Assembly: GCA_025357775.1 (NCBI GenBank)
Contig: JANXOQ010000281.1
Location: forward strand, 1 to 12,437
Direction of reading: 5' to 3'
Length of the DNA stretch: 12,437 nucleotides
Source of the DNA: Ferruginibacter sp.
GTDB taxonomy: Bacteria > Bacteroidota > Bacteroidia > Chitinophagales > Chitinophagaceae
Shown here in pieces: positions 8,403 to 12,437 of the stretch (within the stretch, counting starts at the first letter, position 1; every line of letters begins with the position of its first letter). A program made the position numbers and the translations under genes. The notes beneath the pieces were generated by a model. That model was not told the DNA's origin. It saw nothing but the letters and a program-made list of their open reading frames with translations, and did not search any database.

Positions 8403-8837
8403 ATGATTGTGTGGCTAAATGAAATTACAGAAATACAATTTGAACAGTCTATTGAAAGCAGTTTTGGAAGTATTGCTGGCAATGCATTACACATCGCATC
8501 GGCAGAAAAAATATGGTTAGAAAGATTGCACGAGAACCCCTCGCCTATGTGGCTTGCCAACGTATTTAAAGGAAATAGAGAAGAATTGGTTACTATTTGG
8601 AAACAGGCTTCGGAAAACATAAAAAGCTACATTGAAAATTTTGATGAAAAGGATTTAAATAACAAAATAAAATTTAGACGATTAAATGGAGATGAAAATG
8701 AATTGCCTTTTTACCAAATATTTTCACATGTCTTAAACCATTCTACTTTTCACCGTGGACAGTTTGTAACATTATTAAGACAAGTAGGATTTACAAAAAT
8801 ATCCGGAACGGATTTGTTGGATTTTTACAAATTGTAA
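8403..8837 (+). CDS. DinB/YfiT-like putative metal-dependent protein, probably 5'-frameshifted
   Basis: The intact ORF encodes 144 residues of a DinB-family four-helix bundle. The metal triad appears as H30 in NALHIASAEKIWLERL plus H113 and H117 in HVLNHSTFHRGQFVTLLRQ (109-127), followed by the usual TDLLDFYK end. Family members are proposed metal-dependent enzymes, some acting as thiol transferases; no substrate can be assigned here. The first 19 or so residues lie upstream in another frame (8347-8402). If that shift is real the product starts at Met 8403 and lacks half of helix 1, although the His residues survive; if it is a sequencing error the gene is intact at about 163 residues. It ends 21 bases before ilvB, so it is probably co-transcribed, but it has no known role in branched-chain amino acid synthesis. 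Confidence 0.75.
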   Translation: MIVWLNEITEIQFEQSIESSFGSIAGNALHIASAEKIWLERLHENPSPMWLANVFKGNREELVTIWKQASENIKSYIENFDEKDLNNKIKFRRLNGDENELPFYQIFSHVLNHSTFHRGQFVTLLRQVGFTKISGTDLLDFYKL

Positions 8838-8858
8838 TGCCAATTAAAAATTAAAAGC

Positions 8859-10610
8859 ATGGAAACAATAACACTCATAGAACAAACGAAAATAAAGACA
8901 AACGCTGTAAAACAAGTGAGTGGTGGTGTAGCCGTACTTGAAGCTTTTATTGCAGAAGGTATAGATACTATTTTTGGTTATCCTGGTGGTGCAATTATGC
9001 CAATATATGATGCCCTATACGATTACAACGAACGTATAAAACATATATTGGTTCGTCATGAGCAAGGCGCCATACATGCTGCACAAGGCTATGCACGTGT
9101 GAGTGGGAGAACAGGGGTGGTGTTTGCAACTAGTGGGCCAGGTGCAACAAATTTAGTAACTGGCTTAGCTGATGCCATGATTGATAGTACTCCCGTTGTA
9201 TGCATTACTGGGCAAGTGTTTGCGCATTTGCTAGGTACAGATGCTTTTCAAGAAATTGATGTTATTAATATTACTACGCCAGTTACAAAATGGAATTATC
9301 AAGTAACAGATGCTACCGAAATACCAGCTGTATTAGCCAAAGCATTTTACATTGCAGGCAGCGGAAGACCAGGGCCAGTGCTTATTGATATCACCAAAAA
9401 TGCACAGTTACAACAGTTCGATTATGAAGGCTACAAAAAATGTGAACACATAAGAAGTTATAGGCCTAAACCAATTGTAAGAAAAGAATATATAGAACAA
9501 GCTGCTGAATTAATTAATAATGCAGAGAGACCATTTGTAATTTTTGGGCAAGGGGTTATTTTAGGAAATGCAGAAAAAGAATTTATACAATTTATAGAAA
9601 AGGCAGGGCTTCCATCTGCATGGACGATAATGGGTATGAGTGCAATACCTACAGACCATCCGCTGAGTGTGGGTATGCTTGGTATGCACGGCAATTATGG
9701 GCCAAATGTTTTAACGAATGAATGTGATGTTTTGATAGCCGTGGGTATGCGTTTCGATGATAGAGTAACTGGTAGGCTAGATAAATATGCTAAGCAAGCA
9801 AAAATTATTCACCTTGATATTGACCCATCTGAAATTGATAAAAATGTAAAAACAACCGTGCCTGTGTGGGGAGATTGTAAAGAAACATTGCCGATGCTTA
9901 CATCATTGCTTCAACAAAAAAAACATGAAGCATGGCATAATAAATTTAAAGAATATCAACAAAAAGAAAACAAAAAATGTATTTTTCCAGAAATGAATCC
10001 TACAACCAATGAGTTGACAATGGGAGAAGTAATAAATGTATTGAATGAACTAACAAAAGGAGAAGCAGTAATTGTAACGGATGTGGGGCAGCATCAAATG
10101 GTGGCTTGCAGATATGCGAAATATAAAAATAGCAAAAGTAATATTACTAGCGGTGGCTTAGGTACCATGGGCTTTGCTTTACCTACAGCTATTGGTGCAA
10201 AATATGGTGCTCCAAATAAAACAATCATAGCCATAGCAGGCGATGGTGGTATTCAAATGACAATACAAGAACTAGGAACGATTATGCAGTTTAATGTGGA
10301 TGTAAAAATATTAATACTCAACAATCAATTCTTAGGCATGGTTCGTCAATGGCAACAATTGTTTCATGAAAAAAGATATTCGTTTGTTGATATTACAAGC
10401 CCTGATTTTGTACAAGTAGCTAAAGGATATTATATAGAGGGACAGAGGGTAAGCGTAAGGGAAAAATTAAAAGATGCATTGCAGACAATGCTAGATCATA
10501 ATGGAAGTTATTTATTAGAAGTAATGGTGGGCAAAGAAAACAATGTGTTTCCGATGGTACCGCAAGGAAGAGGAGTTTCAGAAATTGTATTGAGTAAAGA
10601 GGAAATATAA
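8859..10610 (+). CDS. ilvB: Acetohydroxyacid synthase (acetolactate synthase), catalytic subunit
   Basis: ThDP enzyme that condenses pyruvate with pyruvate or 2-ketobutyrate, the first common step of valine, leucine and isoleucine synthesis. The 583-residue protein has all three domains. The N-terminal PYR domain has FGYPGGAIMPIYDAL (39-53), the catalytic Glu E68 in RHEQGAIHAAQGYAR, and ATSGPGATNLVTG (90-102). The central FAD-binding domain carries GMLGMHGNYGPN (272-283) and RFDDRVTG (298-305). The C-terminal ThDP/Mg domain runs from GLGTMGFALP (433-442) through GDGGIQM (461-467) to NNQFLGMVRQWQ (488-499). RQWQ and the FAD-type central domain separate it from the catabolic AlsS type. The ATG at 8859 is 21 bases after the DinB-like gene; its regulatory partner ilvN follows. 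Confidence 0.97.
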   Translation: METITLIEQTKIKTNAVKQVSGGVAVLEAFIAEGIDTIFGYPGGAIMPIYDALYDYNERIKHILVRHEQGAIHAAQGYARVSGRTGVVFATSGPGATNLVTGLADAMIDSTPVVCITGQVFAHLLGTDAFQEIDVINITTPVTKWNYQVTDATEIPAVLAKAFYIAGSGRPGPVLIDITKNAQLQQFDYEGYKKCEHIRSYRPKPIVRKEYIEQAAELINNAERPFVIFGQGVILGNAEKEFIQFIEKAGLPSAWTIMGMSAIPTDHPLSVGMLGMHGNYGPNVLTNECDVLIAVGMRFDDRVTGRLDKYAKQAKIIHLDIDPSEIDKNVKTTVPVWGDCKETLPMLTSLLQQKKHEAWHNKFKEYQQKENKKCIFPEMNPTTNELTMGEVINVLNELTKGEAVIVTDVGQHQMVACRYAKYKNSKSNITSGGLGTMGFALPTAIGAKYGAPNKTIIAIAGDGGIQMTIQELGTIMQFNVDVKILILNNQFLGMVRQWQQLFHEKRYSFVDITSPDFVQVAKGYYIEGQRVSVREKLKDALQTMLDHNGSYLLEVMVGKENNVFPMVPQGRGVSEIVLSKEEI

Positions 10611-10640
10611 AAGCCCCCTAAATCTTCCGAAGGGGGACTT
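10611..10640 (+). repeat. 30-base GC-rich palindromic repeat, copy 2, directly after ilvB
   Basis: Starts with the base after the ilvB stop codon. Left end AAGCCCCCTAAATC, right end GAAGGGGGACTT. The ends pair as AAG:CTT, a C-A mismatch, CCCC:GGGG and a T-G pair around a 12-base loop. It fills more than half of the 57-base gap between ilvB and ilvN. No U-tract follows, so a terminator role inside this operon is unlikely. Confidence 0.78.
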
Positions 10641-10667
10641 ACCCACATACGAGATTAAATATAGATT

Positions 10668-11306
10668 ATGAAAATAGAAAAAAACAATGCCTCTGTAATC
10701 TCCCCTTTAATAGGTGGTGGAGCTCAAGAATTCACCATAACTGTTTACACCGAAAACCAAATCGGTTTACTCGTACGTATTGCTATTATTTTTTCTCGTA
10801 GAAAAATAAATATTGATAGTCTAAATACATCACCAAGTGAAATTGAAAGTGTACATCGTTTTACTATTGTAATAAACGAAACCGAAGAAGTAGTAAGAAA
10901 ACTTTGTAGACAAATTGAAAAACAAGTGGAAGTTTTAAAAACATATTACAACAACAATGATGAAATAGTGTGGCAAGAACTAGCCTTGTACAAAGTGCCT
11001 ACAGATGTAATAGCTGAGCAAGTGCAAGTAGAACGATTGCTTAGCAAGCATGGAGCAAAAGTAGTAGTTATAAGAAAAGATTACACTGTTTTTGAAGTGT
11101 CTGGGCACAGAGAAGAAACAGATAATTTAATAAAAGTATTAGAGCCTTTTGGGTTAATAGAATTTGTACGAAGTGCAAGAATAGCCATCATAAAAAACAG
11201 CGAGGGCTTTCACAAAAAACTAAAAGAATTTGAATACAGAGAACCGGGTGAGGCAATAACAGAGAATGAATTTTTAAATCAAAACGAAGAAGTATTCTCA
11301 ATGTAG
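10668..11306 (+). CDS. ilvN: Acetohydroxyacid synthase, regulatory (small) subunit
   Basis: ACT-domain partner of IlvB that raises its activity and usually confers feedback inhibition by valine. Of 212 residues, about 21-95 form the ACT domain (EFTITVYTENQIGLLVRIAI, then IFSRRKINIDSLNTSPSE), and about 100-180 the C-terminal AHAS small-subunit domain (ALYKVPTDVIAE, GAKVVVIRKDYTVFEVSGHREE, LIEFVRSARIAIIK). E. coli IlvH has 163 residues; the extra length here is a roughly 20-residue N-terminal extension with the Gly-rich ISPLIGGGAQ (11-20) and an acidic C-terminal tail. The extension is encoded by TCTCCCCTTTAATAGGTGG and following bases, which vaguely resemble the GC-rich element in leuD. The only in-frame ATG before the ACT domain is at 10668. 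Confidence 0.96.
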   Translation: MKIEKNNASVISPLIGGGAQEFTITVYTENQIGLLVRIAIIFSRRKINIDSLNTSPSEIESVHRFTIVINETEEVVRKLCRQIEKQVEVLKTYYNNNDEIVWQELALYKVPTDVIAEQVQVERLLSKHGAKVVVIRKDYTVFEVSGHREETDNLIKVLEPFGLIEFVRSARIAIIKNSEGFHKKLKEFEYREPGEAITENEFLNQNEEVFSM

Positions 11307-11309
11307 CAG

Positions 11310-11344
11310 TTGGCAAAGTGCAGTTTGCGTTTGGCAAAAGGCAG
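11310..11344 (+). repeat. Degenerate direct repeat after ilvN
   Basis: TTGGCAAAGTGCAG (11310-11323) and TTGGCAAAAGGCAG (11331-11344) match at 12 of 14 bases with a 21-base period. They begin four bases after the ilvN stop codon, at the start of the 169-base gap before ilvC. No coding potential was seen. Function unknown; two degenerate units could be the remains of a longer tandem array. Confidence 0.5.
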
Positions 11345-11432
11345 AGGGAAGGTTTTCAATGAAAATAAAGTTTATCAAGTAAATACTTAACGATAAAAAT
11401 TTATAAAGTAATTTATTAATCACAAGGTTCAC

Positions 11433-11462
11433 AAGTCCCCCTTCAGGGGATTTAGGGGGCTA
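11433..11462 (-). repeat. 30-base GC-rich palindromic repeat, copy 3, inverted, upstream of ilvC
   Basis: Read on the minus strand it begins TAGCCCCCTAAATCCCC and ends GAAGGGGGACTT, matching copies 1 and 2 in length and at nearly every end position. On the plus strand CCCC-TTCA-GGGG forms a compact hairpin with a four-base loop. Alternatively the outer CCCCC can pair with the later GGGGG. It ends 13 bases before the ilvC ATG, so a folded copy could affect ilvC translation. Confidence 0.78.
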
Positions 11463-11475
11463 AACAATTTACAAA

Positions 11476-12437
11476 ATGGCAAATTATTTTAACAGCTTAT
11501 CACTTAGAGAACAACTAAATCAGCTAGGTGTGTGTGAATTTATGAACATCAACGAATTTACAAATGGGGTAGATGCACTAAAAGGAAAAAAAATGGTGAT
11601 TGTGGGTTGTGGCGCACAAGGCTTAAACCAAGGTTTGAATTTAAGAGATTCGGGTATGGATGTGTCGTATGCATTGCGCAGCGAAGCTATTGCAGAAAAA
11701 AGGGCTTCATGGAAAAATGCCACCGACAATAAATTTGTAGTTGGTACTTACGAAGAATTAATTCCTTCAGCAGATTTGGTGTTGAACCTTACACCAGATA
11801 AACAACATACCGCTGTTGTAACAGCCATCATACCATTGATGAAAAAAGGTGCTACGCTTTCTTACTCTCATGGTTTTAATATTGTAGAAGAAGGAATGCA
11901 AATAAGAAAAGATTTAACGGTAATAATGGTAGCACCAAAATGCCCAGGTACAGAAGTAAGAGAAGAATATAAAAGAGGGTTTGGTGTGCCTACATTAATT
12001 GCAGTACATCCAGAAAATGACCCAGAAGGAAAAGGTTTAGAGCAAGCAAAAGCTTATGCAGTAGGTACTGGCGGGCATAGGGCTGGTGTATTAAAGTCAT
12101 CTTTTGTGGCGGAAGTAAAAAGCGATTTGATGGGTGAGCAAACAATTTTATGCGGCATGTTACAAACGGGTTCTATACTATGTTTTGATAAAATGGTAGA
12201 AAATGGAATTGAAAAAAGTTACGCATCAAAATTGGTACAATACGGGGTAGAAGTGATTACTGAAGCATTAAAGCAAGGAGGCGTTACAGCAATGATGGAT
12301 AGGTTGAGTAACCCTGCGAAAATAAAAGCATTTGAATTATCGGAAGAATTGAAAGCGATTATGCGCCCCTTGTTTCAAAAACACCAAGATGACATTATGA
12401 GTGGGCATTTTAGTAAAACGATGATGGAAGATTGGGC
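11476..12437 (+). CDS. ilvC: Ketol-acid reductoisomerase, class II (E. coli-like), 3' end missing
   Basis: NADPH- and Mg-dependent enzyme that rearranges and reduces acetolactate or acetohydroxybutyrate, between the IlvBN and IlvD steps. The ATG at 11476 opens [18 protein letters not shown], strikingly like the E. coli start, and the frame runs for 320 codons to the right edge; class II enzymes have about 490 residues, so about a third is missing. The Rossmann motif is [20 protein letters not shown] (41-60). NADPH phosphate contacts R68, R76 and S78 ([13 protein letters not shown]) are present, as are H132 (YSHGFNIV), [16 protein letters not shown] (153-168), and the metal ligands D217 and E221 in [16 protein letters not shown]. 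Position numbers match E. coli IlvC. The longer class II form, not the about 330-residue class I, is encoded. Confidence 0.97.
   Translation, partial: MANYFNSLSLREQLNQLGVCEFMNINEFTNGVDALKGKKMVIVGCGAQGLNQGLNLRDSGMDVSYALRSEAIAEKRASWKNATDNKFVVGTYEELIPSADLVLNLTPDKQHTAVVTAIIPLMKKGATLSYSHGFNIVEEGMQIRKDLTVIMVAPKCPGTEVREEYKRGFGVPTLIAVHPENDPEGKGLEQAKAYAVGTGGHRAGVLKSSFVAEVKSDLMGEQTILCGMLQTGSILCFDKMVENGIEKSYASKLVQYGVEVITEALKQGGVTAMMDRLSNPAKIKAFELSEELKAIMRPLFQKHQDDIMSGHFSKTMMEDW

Noticed and set aside
8238..11462. GC-rich palindromes as a CRISPR array or as intrinsic terminators
   Set aside because: Copies are 0.8 to 2.3 kb apart with genes between them and in both orientations, so not CRISPR; none is followed by a U-tract and they lie inside a co-oriented gene series.

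Overview
The window is low-GC DNA (roughly one third G+C by eye) carrying a branched-chain amino acid biosynthesis cluster from a Bacteroidota bacterium, probably of the Chitinophagales/Sphingobacteriales kind. The reasons are the strong similarity of the encoded proteins to remembered Bacteroidota LeuA, LeuB, LeuD and IlvN sequences, the absence of clear Shine-Dalgarno sequences, a Bacteroidota-type -7 box (TAnnTTTG) before the divergent gene, and short GC-rich palindromic repeats of a kind I associate with this phylum. The assignment is from memory and was not searched.

Layout. Positions 1-685, minus strand: 5' part of a helical protein of unknown function, running off the left edge. Positions 686-864: divergent promoter region. 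From 865 everything is on the plus strand: leuA (865-2037), leuC (2150-3556), leuD (3606-4247), leuB (4289-5404), ilvE (5525-6406), ilvD (6563-8248), a frameshifted DinB-like gene (8347/8403-8837), ilvB (8859-10610), ilvN (10668-11306) and the first 320 codons of a class II ilvC (11476 to the right edge). Gaps between the plus-strand genes range from 21 to 169 bases; no gene-free stretch exceeds 300 bases.

How the genes work together. IlvB/IlvN (acetohydroxyacid synthase), IlvC (ketol-acid reductoisomerase) and IlvD (dihydroxy-acid dehydratase) make the 2-keto acids of valine and isoleucine. LeuA diverts 2-ketoisovalerate toward leucine, LeuC/LeuD isomerise isopropylmalate, LeuB oxidises it, and IlvE transaminates all three keto acids. 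No threonine deaminase (ilvA) is seen here, so 2-ketobutyrate must come from elsewhere.

The metabolic content is ordinary. The parts worth a second look are: (1) three copies of a 30-base GC-rich palindromic repeat at the 3' end of ilvD, between ilvB and ilvN, and between ilvN and ilvC, one of which supplies the ilvD stop codon; (2) a related GC-rich sequence translated in frame within the N-terminus of LeuD, and perhaps a decayed one in IlvN; (3) an apparent one-base deletion near the start of the DinB-like gene inserted in the ilv block; (4) competing inverted repeats between ilvE and ilvD; (5) a LeuA without its C-terminal feedback domain; (6) a LeuB in which the Asp of the cofactor loop is Gln. 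I found no clear new multi-gene system.
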